DNA of 64,000 nt. Origin: Fluviicoccus keumensis. GTDB lineage: Bacteria > Pseudomonadota > Gammaproteobacteria > Pseudomonadales > Moraxellaceae. Below are positions 20,930 through 28,575 of this stretch, piece after piece (the first letter of the stretch is position 1; every line of letters starts with the position of its first letter). Location of the stretch: NCBI RefSeq assembly GCF_004217445.1, contig NZ_SHKX01000015.1:132711-196710 (forward strand), given 5' to 3'. Made by a program: the position numbers and the translations under genes. Under the pieces are notes generated by a model that saw only the letters and a list, made by a program, of their open reading frames with translations, was not told the DNA's origin and did no database searches.

Positions 20930-21021
20930 ATGTCCTGATATATCTGTCATCCCACCTGTGGTCCCGCTTTGCTGTGATAAAGTCGGTTTGCATCAAGAGT
21001 TTCCTCTTGCAGTCGGCCTAC

Positions 21022-22608
21022 ATGACGAAAAATGAAAATGGCAAGGCGCCCCCGCAATTCACGGCATGGTTGTTGTGCTGCCTGTGCTGCTTTCTCATGG
21101 GGTGTACTTCCTTGAACCCCAAGGCGCCCCGTCCCATTTCCGAATCCTTCATGCCGCTGGAAACCAGTCCGTTGCAGGAGTGGTCGGCCTCGCTGAAGCT
21201 GGCGCCCGGCATCTCGGCATTCCACCTGATCACCTCCGGCCGTGATGCGCTGGCGGCGCGTTTGGCGCTGATAGATCAGGCTTCCAGCAGTATCGACATG
21301 CAGTATTACATGCTGCGCGATGACAGCAGCACGCAGCTGATTATCCATCAGTTACTGCAGGCGGCCGATCGCGGCGTCCGGGTGCGGCTGCTCGTGGATG
21401 ATATCTTCGGCCTGAAGCGCGATCATGTACTGGCGACGCTCAGCGCCCATCCCAATATCGAGATACGTGTCTTCAATCCGTTCCTGGCGCGGGGGCAGGG
21501 CAACCCGCTGCGCTTCTTCGAATTCCTGCAAAAGTCGTCGCTGAACAAGCGGATGCATAACAAGCTGCTGGTGGTGGACAACTCGGCGCTGGTAGTTGGC
21601 GGCCGCAATCTTGGCAACGAATATTTCGACAGTGAAGCCGAGACCGAGTTCAACGACGTGGATGTGCTGGTGATGGGGCCGGTCGTGTTTGAGGCCTCCG
21701 AGAGTTTCGATGAATACTGGAATCACCAGTTGGCCGTACCGGTACGCGCATTCCTGCGGGATATGCCCACGGAAGAGCATCTGGAATCCATGCGTTTCCG
21801 GCTGCAGAAGTTGATGAGCCAGTTACGCAGTAATAATTATCAGACCCAGTTCTCGCGCAGCCGTCTGGCGGAAGACATCAGTAATCATCAGTTGCTTTTC
21901 CGTCGGGGTCGGGCGCGAATGCTCTATGACCGTCCTGAAAAGGTCATGAGCGAGGTCAAGGGCTTGTTCAAGGGCGTGCATATCGCAGCGGAACTATACC
22001 CGGCGATCGCCCGCACGAAAAAGGACGTATTGCTGGTTTCAGCGTATTTTGTCCCCGGTCCCCGCCTTCGGGAGTTGCTGGAGGGGTTGGTTGCTAGCGG
22101 TGTACGGGTCCGGGTGTTGACCAATTCGCTGGCCGCCACGGATGTCGCCTATGTCCACGGCGCTTATTCGCGCTGGCGTGGACCGCTGATTAACGCCGGG
22201 GTTGAAATGTATGAAATGCGGCCGGTTGCGCGCAAGCCGGTGCCTTCCTTCCGATTGATCGGCAGATCCCTCAGCAGCCTGCATGCCAAGGCCCTGATTC
22301 TGGATAGCCGGCAAGTGTTCATCGGTTCGATGAATCTGGACCAGCGCTCGGTGTATTTGAATACCGAAACCGGCATCCTGATTGACAGCCCGGAACTGGC
22401 GGCGGATTTGCGCGCCAGTTTCGAGCGGATGATGTTGCCCGACCTCAGCTATGAAGTCTTTGCGGATAAAAGCGAACCGGGCCGATTGCTCTGGTGGGGA
22501 AGGCCTGACGGCAAGGATGTGATTCTGGCCCGTGATCCGGAAGCCGGTTTCTGGAAGCGTTGGAAAGCGGCCTTTCTGGGGAAAATACTGCCGGAGCGCA
22601 TGCTTTAA
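21022..22608 (+). CDS. Phospholipase D-family lipoprotein (cardiolipin synthase-like)
   Basis: This protein has two HKD catalytic motifs, like cardiolipin synthases and phospholipase D: MHNKLLVVD (His179, Lys181, Asp186) and LHAKALILD (His421, Lys423, Asp428). Each is followed by the usual Gly/Ser-x-x-Asn (GGRNLG, GSMNLD). The N-terminus has a lipoprotein signal with a Cys-rich hydrophobic core and the lipobox LMGC (Cys28). It would therefore be tethered on the periplasmic face of a membrane. The length is 528 residues from the ATG at 21022; an upstream in-frame GTG is less likely. The substrate is not known. Confidence 0.85.
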   Translation: MTKNENGKAPPQFTAWLLCCLCCFLMGCTSLNPKAPRPISESFMPLETSPLQEWSASLKLAPGISAFHLITSGRDALAARLALIDQASSSIDMQYYMLRDDSSTQLIIHQLLQAADRGVRVRLLVDDIFGLKRDHVLATLSAHPNIEIRVFNPFLARGQGNPLRFFEFLQKSSLNKRMHNKLLVVDNSALVVGGRNLGNEYFDSEAETEFNDVDVLVMGPVVFEASESFDEYWNHQLAVPVRAFLRDMPTEEHLESMRFRLQKLMSQLRSNNYQTQFSRSRLAEDISNHQLLFRRGRARMLYDRPEKVMSEVKGLFKGVHIAAELYPAIARTKKDVLLVSAYFVPGPRLRELLEGLVASGVRVRVLTNSLAATDVAYVHGAYSRWRGPLINAGVEMYEMRPVARKPVPSFRLIGRSLSSLHAKALILDSRQVFIGSMNLDQRSVYLNTETGILIDSPELAADLRASFERMMLPDLSYEVFADKSEPGRLLWWGRPDGKDVILARDPEAGFWKRWKAAFLGKILPERML

Positions 22609-22618
22609 AACGACGAAA

Positions 22619-22634
22619 GCCCGCATGAGCGGGC
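22619..22634. terminator. Small hairpin between convergent genes
   Basis: GCCCGC-ATGA-GCGGGC forms a 6-bp stem with no real T-run on the plus strand and TTTC on the minus strand. It may be a shared weak terminator for the lipoprotein and permease genes. Confidence 0.4.
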
Positions 22635-22654
22635 ATTCGCCATCGAAGCGGGAA

Positions 22655-23446
22655 TCAATAAAAGACAAACTTGATGCTAAGCGCCATCAGGGTAACGCCG
22701 AGCAAGGGGCGAATAACCGTTTCCGGCATCCGCGAACTCAGCAGGGTGCCAATGATGATGGCGGGAATGGAGCCGATCAGCAACATCGACAACAGATGAT
22801 AATCCACGTTGCCCATCTTGGCATGCGCCAGGCCGGCCACCAGCGTCAGGAACACGGCATGGGTAACATCAGTACCGATAATCTTGATGGTTGACAGCGC
22901 CGGGTAGAGGCTGAGCAGCACCACCACCCCGAAAGCCCCGGCACCCACCGACGACAGGGTAACCAGGATGCCCAGCATCACGCCCATCAGTAGCGTCGCC
23001 TGCGTATGGTTGTCACTGACCCAGCGCCGGAAGCGGCTTTTCACCGGATTGGCGTCATGGAATTTCTGTAGTTGCTTCTTGAAGATCAGTGAAAGCGCCG
23101 TCAGCATCAGCATCAGGCCCAGAGCGACGGTCATGACGCCTTTATAGTTGTTGGCGTTACCGAAGAGGGTATGAAGCGCCCAGGCGGTAAGCAGGGAAGC
23201 GGGGATCGAGCCCAGGGCCAGCCAGCCGACCACGGACCATTCGATATTCTTCTTGTTGAAGTGCACCAGGGCGCCGCTGGACTTGGTGATCGAGGCATAG
23301 AGCAAGTCCGTGCCGATGGCGGTATGCAGCGGGATCCCCATCATGGTCAGCAATGGCGTCATCAGCGAGCCGCCGCCGACACCGGTCAGGCCGACACACA
23401 TTCCCACCAATGCTCCCGCCATGACAAAGCCGATGTCCGCCGTCAT
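22655..23446 (-). CDS. TauE/SafE family anion permease (sulfite exporter type)
   Basis: This 263-residue inner-membrane protein has about eight hydrophobic segments. The duplicated TauE/SafE repeats are visible: VGMCVGLTGVGGGSLMTPLL near residue 15 and GILVTLSSVGAGAFGVVVLL near residue 160. Family members move sulfite, sulfoacetate or related anions. The gene is divergent from cysB, the sulfur master regulator, which suggests a role in sulfate/sulfite transport under CysB control (inference). The GGAG site six bases before the ATG supports the start. Confidence 0.88.
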   Translation of the reverse strand: MTADIGFVMAGALVGMCVGLTGVGGGSLMTPLLTMMGIPLHTAIGTDLLYASITKSSGALVHFNKKNIEWSVVGWLALGSIPASLLTAWALHTLFGNANNYKGVMTVALGLMLMLTALSLIFKKQLQKFHDANPVKSRFRRWVSDNHTQATLLMGVMLGILVTLSSVGAGAFGVVVLLSLYPALSTIKIIGTDVTHAVFLTLVAGLAHAKMGNVDYHLLSMLLIGSIPAIIIGTLLSSRMPETVIRPLLGVTLMALSIKFVFY

Positions 23447-23549
23447 GATGCACTCCGATTCAGTAATGGGCGCAATCTACGGTATCGGGAGCCTCGTATA
23501 AAGAAACAAATAAGTATATATTTATAACCATATGGAATGAGGTTGCGTT
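23447..23549. promoter_or_regulatory. Divergent promoter region between the TauE/SafE gene and cysB
   Basis: This 103-base gap is much more AT-rich than its surroundings, especially 23500-23535 (GTATATATTTATAACC). It must hold the promoters for both genes and is the natural place for CysB binding and autoregulation. No single box stands out enough to name. Confidence 0.45.
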
Positions 23550-24524
23550 ATGAAGCTGCAGCAACTGCGTTATATCGTTGAGGTTGCGCGCAACAACCTG
23601 AATGTGTCGGTGGCGGCGCAAAGCCTTTTTACCTCGCAGCCGGGCGTCAGCAAGCAGATCCGATTGCTGGAAGACGAGTTGGGGGTTGAAATATTCACCC
23701 GCAGCGGCAAGCACTTTACGCAAGTCACTCCGGCCGGCAAAGAAGTGCTGGCGATTGCCCGTGAAATGCTTCGGCAGGCCGACAATATCCGGCAGATCGG
23801 TGAGGAATTCAGTGATCCGCGTCGGGGGCGTCTCTCCATTTCAACCACCCACACCCAGGCCCGTTACCGCCTGCCGCCGGTGGTCGGTGCTTTCCGTCAG
23901 CGGTACCCGGATGTCAGTTTGCATATCCAGCAGGGAAATCCGCAGCAGATTGCGCAGATGGCTTCAGACGGCACCACGGATTTCGCCATTGCTACCGAGG
24001 CGGTGGAGAATTTCAACAACTTGGTGTTGTTACCCTGCTATCAATGGAACCGCACCGTGCTGGTGCCCAAAGCGCATCCGCTGGCGCAGATCGGTCGTCT
24101 GACGCTTCAGGATGTTGCTGCTTATCCCATTGTCACCTATGTATTCGGATTTACCGGCCGTTCGGTGCTGGATGAGGCATTCCGTCGCGAGGGCGTGCAG
24201 CCAAACGTCGTGTTCACGGCGACGGATGCGGACGTCATCAAGACCTATGTCCGTCTGGGAATGGGCATCGGTATCGTGGCTCATATGGCCTATGAGCCGG
24301 GAATCGATACCGATCTGATCGCACTTGACGCCAGCCATCTCTTTCCTGCCAGCACCACCCGCCTGGCCTTCCGCCGCGGGATCTGGTTGCGAGGGTTCAT
24401 GTTTGACTTCATCCAGGAATTCTCGCCGCATCTGACGCGTGAACGCGTGGAAGCGGCGATTGCGGCCGGTGATGCGGAGTCTGTCGAAGCCATCTTCGCG
24501 AACATCGAGCTGCCAGTTTTCTGA
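23550..24524 (+). CDS. cysB: LysR-type transcriptional regulator CysB
   Basis: CysB activates cysteine-biosynthesis and sulfate-assimilation genes with N-acetylserine as inducer. The first 60 residues form the winged helix-turn-helix: MKLQQLRYIVEVARNNLNVS, then AAQSLFTSQPGVSKQIR. The ligand-binding domain begins with LSISTTHTQARYRLPPVV, whose TTHTQARY stretch is highly characteristic of CysB/Cbl rather than of other LysR proteins. The length of 324 residues equals that of E. coli CysB. GAGG precedes the ATG. It is convergent with the SIMPL gene. Confidence 0.95.
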   Translation: MKLQQLRYIVEVARNNLNVSVAAQSLFTSQPGVSKQIRLLEDELGVEIFTRSGKHFTQVTPAGKEVLAIAREMLRQADNIRQIGEEFSDPRRGRLSISTTHTQARYRLPPVVGAFRQRYPDVSLHIQQGNPQQIAQMASDGTTDFAIATEAVENFNNLVLLPCYQWNRTVLVPKAHPLAQIGRLTLQDVAAYPIVTYVFGFTGRSVLDEAFRREGVQPNVVFTATDADVIKTYVRLGMGIGIVAHMAYEPGIDTDLIALDASHLFPASTTRLAFRRGIWLRGFMFDFIQEFSPHLTRERVEAAIAAGDAESVEAIFANIELPVF

Positions 24525-24544
24525 AGGCTGTCCGGCGGTCGGGA

Positions 24545-25234
24545 TCAGGGCTCCAGTTCAATGGAGCCGGAAACCTGGATGCTGAGACGGCTTTCGCCGC
24601 TGGAGTACTCCGCTGACGGAACATCCGCCGCTATCTCCATCTTGGCGGCCCGCATGGCGTAAACCGGGGGCGGAGAGGGGGGATTGGCCGAGCCGATGTT
24701 CATCTGCACCAACTTGTATGACTTGGCGTTCCACGACTGGCGGATACGGTCAGCCCGTTGCCGGAAGGCCTGTACCGCTTGTTCTGTCAATTGGTTTTCC
24801 AGTTCCCGGCGCGTTGCCGGGGCGACGCTGAAATTCAGGCCGTTCAGTTGCAGGTTGCTTTGCAGCTGACTGATTAACTCTCCCGCTGATTTGAAGTCCT
24901 GGCTTTCCAGGCGTACTTCCGCGCGGCCGCGCCAGCTGTCCAGCTTGTTCTTGTCCGTATAGACCGGCCAGGTTTGCTGGTTGCCGGAGGTCAGCTTGAC
25001 GGTCTTGAACCCCTGAGCCTGTTTCAATGCGTCGTTGATTTTCTGCGTCAGTTCCCGCGCCAGGGCGGCAGGATTGCGGCTATTGGTTTCCACGCTCAGG
25101 GTCGCGGTCAGCAAGTCATTGGTGGCGACGGTTTCAACATCGGTCTGGAAATCGATGCGGTTGCGTACCGGTTCGTCAGCCAGGACGGCGGTCGAGCTGG
25201 CTGCTAGCAATATCGGGAGAATCAGTCTTTTCAT
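24545..25234 (-). CDS. Periplasmic SIMPL (DUF541) domain protein
   Basis: SIMPL proteins are periplasmic or outer-membrane proteins of unclear function, linked to stress resistance in some species. The 229-residue product has a signal peptide (MKRLILPILLAASSTAVLA). The DUF541 fold follows, with NSRNPAALARELTQKINDAL, VRLESQDFKSAGELISQLQ and the C-terminal strand LSIQVSGSIELEP. The start at 25234 has a strong GGAGG site. The first 59 bases overlap the end of the upstream ligase-like gene in another frame, so the two are probably translated from one mRNA. Confidence 0.82.
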   Translation of the reverse strand: MKRLILPILLAASSTAVLADEPVRNRIDFQTDVETVATNDLLTATLSVETNSRNPAALARELTQKINDALKQAQGFKTVKLTSGNQQTWPVYTDKNKLDSWRGRAEVRLESQDFKSAGELISQLQSNLQLNGLNFSVAPATRRELENQLTEQAVQAFRQRADRIRQSWNAKSYKLVQMNIGSANPPSPPPVYAMRAAKMEIAADVPSAEYSSGESRLSIQVSGSIELEP

Positions 25235-26642
25235 GGCGATGCCTCCTGGCGGTGTGTGAATGGTGGGGCTGGTGCTCCAGGCCGTAAGCAATACAGGCAA
25301 AGGCACACAAGAGGGTCAGCAGGAATGCGTTTGAAAGAACCTGCAAGTTCAGTTCGACCGTAGCGTGGATCATGTGGCTGATCAATCCCATGATGACGGC
25401 AAATGCGGCCCCGCGCAGCGCGGCTGTCTGACGGTATATGAGGGCGAACAGTGATTTCCACAGGATCAGGACGGTGATCAGGCCAAAGATGACGACGCCG
25501 GCGGCGCCATATTCGATGGCGGTCTGAAGGTAATCATTGTGGGCATCAATATAGTTCAGGAAAATCTGATTGGTTTTGTATGCATCAAAAGCGCTGGCGA
25601 ACGTCCCGCCTCCAGTTCCGCCGGGCATGGCGTCCTTGACCATATCCAGAGCCGCCTGGAATACGTAGACGCGTTCTTCCTGCTCCAGGGTAGTGTGCTC
25701 AAGTCGGGAAGCAAGCTGATCCAGCTTGAACAGGGAGCCCAGGATCAGGAAGTCAATCGCGATCATGCTGGAAAACAGGAAGATCAGGCTTGAACGCTGA
25801 CGGTGTTTGCGGAAGACCAGCAAGCCAACCACGGCTGAGATACCCAGGCTGGCGAAGAAGGCGGTATTGCCCATCCGCGACCGGCTCAGAATCAGGGCGG
25901 CCACCATCAGCGCCAGGAAAATACGTAATCGGGCTTTCTTGCCCAGCATGGTTTGCAGGAACCCTCGAAGGGCTGCCCGCCAGCCCAGATACAGATCCTT
26001 GGTCTGGAGAATATTCGTGATGACCAGCCCGACGCCGGTGGCAATCGTGATTTCCAACAGACCGGCAAAGTTATTCCGCGAAATGAACGTTCCTGTGGCC
26101 TCGGAGTTATGAGCGTAGGCCTCATGTACTTTCAGAATGTCAAACGCATTGCCGCCCAAGGAAACCAGCGCGCCGTAACTCGCCTGGATCACACCGGTGA
26201 GCACCACCAGTTCCATGCACAGTTCGAGTTTTTTCGGGGTGTTGACGATGCCGATGGTCGCGGTCAGGAGCATTGCCAGGGCCAGGCTCTTCTGCAGTTG
26301 TAATACGGAGGCTCCGATATCAACCGTCAGGGGCGACCAGACCGTGTCTCGCAGTGGTGGAAGCGTATGGGTATTGCGAAACAGGCTCACCATGTCGGGC
26401 GGCATGGGAATCAATTGCAACAGGTTATAGGCAGGGATCAGCCAGAACAGGGCAATGACCCATCGGTTTTTGGCAAGGCTGCGGCTGATACCGGGCTTAC
26501 GGGCCAAGGTCAGCAACCAGCCGAAGAATAAAATCGCCATGCAGGCTTCGAGAAAACCGGCCGGCCAAGGTCTGCTGCTTCCCAAGGGGAGAGGGGCCCA
26601 AAGGATCATGAAGCCCAGCAGGCAGAATAAAGCTTTTTCCAT
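25176..26642 (-). CDS. O-antigen ligase family (Wzy_C) membrane protein
   Basis: This 488-residue polytopic protein has ten or more hydrophobic segments. The large periplasmic loop carries the Wzy_C signature region: GTFISRNNFAGLLEI near residue 185, then FASAFDAYK and IDAHNDYLQTAIEYG near 370-390. The family covers WaaL O-antigen ligases, Wzy polymerases and PglL protein glycosyltransferases, and sequence alone does not separate them. The start at 26642 (MEKALF) follows the terminator of the preceding gene; an upstream TTG would lie inside that hairpin. The C-terminal tail is rich in His and Arg and overlaps the SIMPL gene start. No other sugar-transfer genes are in the window. Confidence 0.8.
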   Translation of the reverse strand: MEKALFCLLGFMILWAPLPLGSSRPWPAGFLEACMAILFFGWLLTLARKPGISRSLAKNRWVIALFWLIPAYNLLQLIPMPPDMVSLFRNTHTLPPLRDTVWSPLTVDIGASVLQLQKSLALAMLLTATIGIVNTPKKLELCMELVVLTGVIQASYGALVSLGGNAFDILKVHEAYAHNSEATGTFISRNNFAGLLEITIATGVGLVITNILQTKDLYLGWRAALRGFLQTMLGKKARLRIFLALMVAALILSRSRMGNTAFFASLGISAVVGLLVFRKHRQRSSLIFLFSSMIAIDFLILGSLFKLDQLASRLEHTTLEQEERVYVFQAALDMVKDAMPGGTGGGTFASAFDAYKTNQIFLNYIDAHNDYLQTAIEYGAAGVVIFGLITVLILWKSLFALIYRQTAALRGAAFAVIMGLISHMIHATVELNLQVLSNAFLLTLLCAFACIAYGLEHQPHHSHTARRHRHEKTDSPDIASSQLDRRPG

Positions 26643-26679
26643 GCGAGCGAAGTCAGAGCAAGTGCGTCGGGCAGATATG

Positions 26680-26705
26680 AAAAAAGGGTCTGACGACCCT
26701 TTTTT
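26680..26705 (-). terminator. Terminator downstream of the glycine-rich protein gene
   Basis: On the minus strand GGGTC-GTCA-GACCC is followed by six T and preceded by six A, making an extended perfect stem. It lies between the glycine-rich protein gene and the ligase-family gene. Confidence 0.85.
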
Positions 26706-26731
26706 CAAGCAGGAATGACTGCAACAGCAGC

Positions 26732-27151
26732 TTACTTGGGAACGTAGCCGCCACCGCCGCCACCGCCGGTGCCGCCCGAGCCGCCAAAGCTGCCGGAGTT
26801 CAGCAGGCCGCCCGTGTTGCCGCCATTAGAGGTAATGCTGCCATCGCCTTGACCATTACCACCAGTGCCGCCGTTGGAGCCTGTAGCTTGAAGTTCCTGA
26901 TTGATTTCATGGTAGGCAGTGACGACTTCCTGCCTCTCGGCACGGGTGGTTGCCAGACGGGTAGCAGCAGCACGGGCCTGTTTGGGTGTACAAGCGCCGG
27001 ATTGAATGGCGCTCTTCATGGCAGACTTGTAAGAGGCTCCGCCATCCTTTGCACTTTTCACGGCAGCCGAGCAAGATTGACCGGAAGCAGCGTGGGCTCC
27101 AGCGAAGGGAAGAAGAGCGATGATTGCAATTCCGAGCAGTTTGCGTTGCAT
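26732..27151 (-). CDS. Small secreted protein with a glycine-rich tail (unknown function)
   Basis: I do not recognise this 139-residue protein. A Sec signal peptide ends near GAHAASG (about residue 22). The mature N-terminal part has two cysteines (SGQSCSAA and SGACTPKQ) that could form a disulfide. A basic, Ala-rich helical stretch (ARAAATRLATTRAERQE) follows. The last 45 residues are almost all Gly, Ser, Asn and Thr (GGSGGTGGGGGGGYVPK), low-complexity and probably disordered or surface-exposed. AAGGAG precedes the ATG at 27151. It has its own promoter and terminator and lies just upstream of an O-antigen-ligase family gene, so it might be a glycosylated substrate; that is speculation. Confidence 0.75.
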   Translation of the reverse strand: MQRKLLGIAIIALLPFAGAHAASGQSCSAAVKSAKDGGASYKSAMKSAIQSGACTPKQARAAATRLATTRAERQEVVTAYHEINQELQATGSNGGTGGNGQGDGSITSNGGNTGGLLNSGSFGGSGGTGGGGGGGYVPK

Positions 27152-27192
27152 GGTGTGAACTCCTTGAGAAATCACCTTAAAGGTATCTTCCA

Positions 27193-27222
27193 ATATTAGG
27201 GCAGCGCCGGTAGCGTATGCAA
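27193..27222 (-). promoter_or_regulatory. Sigma-70 promoter for the glycine-rich protein gene
   Basis: On the minus strand TTGCAT (27217-27222) and TAATAT (27193-27198) are spaced by 18 bases, about 40 bases ahead of the start codon. Confidence 0.5.
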
Positions 27223-27239
27223 TACCCGATTTGTTTCAT

Positions 27240-27608
27240 TTATCTTCCGCGATCAAAGCCGGGGGCGGAAATGAAGCCATTTTCCCAAATGGCGGGTTCG
27301 AATCCCGTTAACGGCAATCCGTCATCCTCGACGATCAGCGGCCGCTTGATCATGGACAAATTCGCCAGAATCAGCGAAAGCGCGGAGGCTTCCATCATCT
27401 CCGGCGTCAGGCCGAGCTTCCGCCAGGTCGTGCCTTGTCGGTTGATCAGCGCTTGCCAGCCACGTTGTGAAAGCCAGTTGGCCAGCAATGCTTCATCCAG
27501 CCCTTCTTTTTTGAAGTCATGAAACCGGTAGGATATCTGCCGGTCGTCAAACCAGCGCAGACTTTTCTTGACCGTATCGCAATTACGGATGCCGTAGATC
27601 GTAATCAT
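27240..27608 (-). CDS. ArsC/Spx-like (YffB type) reductase family protein
   Basis: This 122-residue thioredoxin-fold protein belongs to the ArsC/Spx family, closest to YffB. The N-terminal motif ITIYGIRNCDTVKKS holds the single active-site cysteine and the NC-D-T-V-K-K pattern typical of YffB. KRPLIVEDDGLPLTGF near the C-terminus matches the family's conserved K-R-P stretch. The real substrate is unknown; arsenate reduction is unlikely. It lies 43 bases after dapD on the same strand; a YffB gene beside dapD is also the Pseudomonas and E. coli-type arrangement. Confidence 0.88.
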   Translation of the reverse strand: MITIYGIRNCDTVKKSLRWFDDRQISYRFHDFKKEGLDEALLANWLSQRGWQALINRQGTTWRKLGLTPEMMEASALSLILANLSMIKRPLIVEDDGLPLTGFEPAIWENGFISAPGFDRGR

Positions 27609-27651
27609 GGTGTGCAACCGGACCGGTCAGGAGCCGATCCGGTCTCCGGCC

Positions 27652-28473
27652 TCAGTCGGCGCGCAGCAGTTCGTTCAGGCCGACCTTGCTGCGGGTCTGG
27701 GCGTCCACCTTCTTGACGATGATGGCGGCATAAAGGCTGTACGTGCCGTCCTTGGAGGGCAGGTTGCCCGGCACCACCACCGAACCGGCCGGGACGCGGC
27801 CGTAGTGCACTTCGCCGGTCTCACGGTCGTAAATGCGGGTGGACTGGCCGATGTAGACGCCCATCGAGATGACCGCGCCTTCCTCGACGATCACGCCCTC
27901 GACGATTTCCGAGCGCGCACCGATGAAGCAGTTGTCTTCAATGATGGTGGGGTTGGCCTGCAGCGGCTCCAGCACGCCGCCGATGCCGACGCCGCCGGAC
28001 AGGTGGACATTCTTGCCGATCTGGGCGCAGGAGCCGACGGTGGCCCAAGTATCAACCATCGAATTTTCATCGACATACGCGCCAATATTCACGTAGGACG
28101 GCATCAGCACGACATTGCGGGCGATGAAGCTGCCGCGACGGGCGACGGCCGGAGGCACGACGCGAATGCCGGATTCCCGGAACTGGTCGGCGGTCCAGTC
28201 GGCGAACTTGGTCGGGACCTTGTCGTAGAACTGGATGGCGTTGCCGCCGGACTGCGGAACGTTGTCATTCAGGCGGAAGGAAAGCAGCACAGCCTTCTTC
28301 AGCCACTGGTTCACGACCCACTCCCCGTTGATCTTCTCGGCAACGCGGGCCTTGCCGCTGTCCAGCAGGTTCAGGGCTTCGGCAACGGCATTGCGAACGT
28401 CCTGCGGGGCATTCGTGGGGCTGAACTGCAGGCGGTCTTCAAAGGCCTGGGTGATCAGGTCGGCGAGTGACAT
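27652..28473 (-). CDS. dapD: Tetrahydrodipicolinate N-succinyltransferase
   Basis: DapD transfers succinyl from succinyl-CoA to tetrahydrodipicolinate in the lysine/meso-diaminopimelate pathway. The 273-residue protein has an N-terminal helical domain and a left-handed beta-helix of hexapeptide repeats (IGAYVDENSMVDTWATVGSC, IGKNVHLSGGVGIGGVLEPL). The active-site region includes ARRGSFIARNVVLMPS. GGAG lies six bases before the ATG. It follows dapC on the same strand, so two steps of the same pathway are adjacent. Confidence 0.97.
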   Translation of the reverse strand: MSLADLITQAFEDRLQFSPTNAPQDVRNAVAEALNLLDSGKARVAEKINGEWVVNQWLKKAVLLSFRLNDNVPQSGGNAIQFYDKVPTKFADWTADQFRESGIRVVPPAVARRGSFIARNVVLMPSYVNIGAYVDENSMVDTWATVGSCAQIGKNVHLSGGVGIGGVLEPLQANPTIIEDNCFIGARSEIVEGVIVEEGAVISMGVYIGQSTRIYDRETGEVHYGRVPAGSVVVPGNLPSKDGTYSLYAAIIVKKVDAQTRSKVGLNELLRAD

Positions 28474-28512
28474 GGAGGTCTCCGTCGGTCAGGTATTCGT
28501 AAAAAGGGAGGC

Positions 28513-28533
28513 ATTATACCGGGTTTTCCCGGT
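28513..28533 (-). promoter_or_regulatory. Candidate dapD promoter and hairpin
   Basis: On the minus strand a perfect TATAAT (28513-28518) adjoins the palindrome ACCGGG-AAAA-CCCGGT (28518-28533). The -10 box suggests an internal promoter for dapD. The -35 region is not a good match. The palindrome may be an operator or the 3' end of dapC mRNA. Confidence 0.45.
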
Positions 28534-28575
28534 CAAACCGGTCATCTTGCAGCATCAAACCGGCCAATCGCATCA

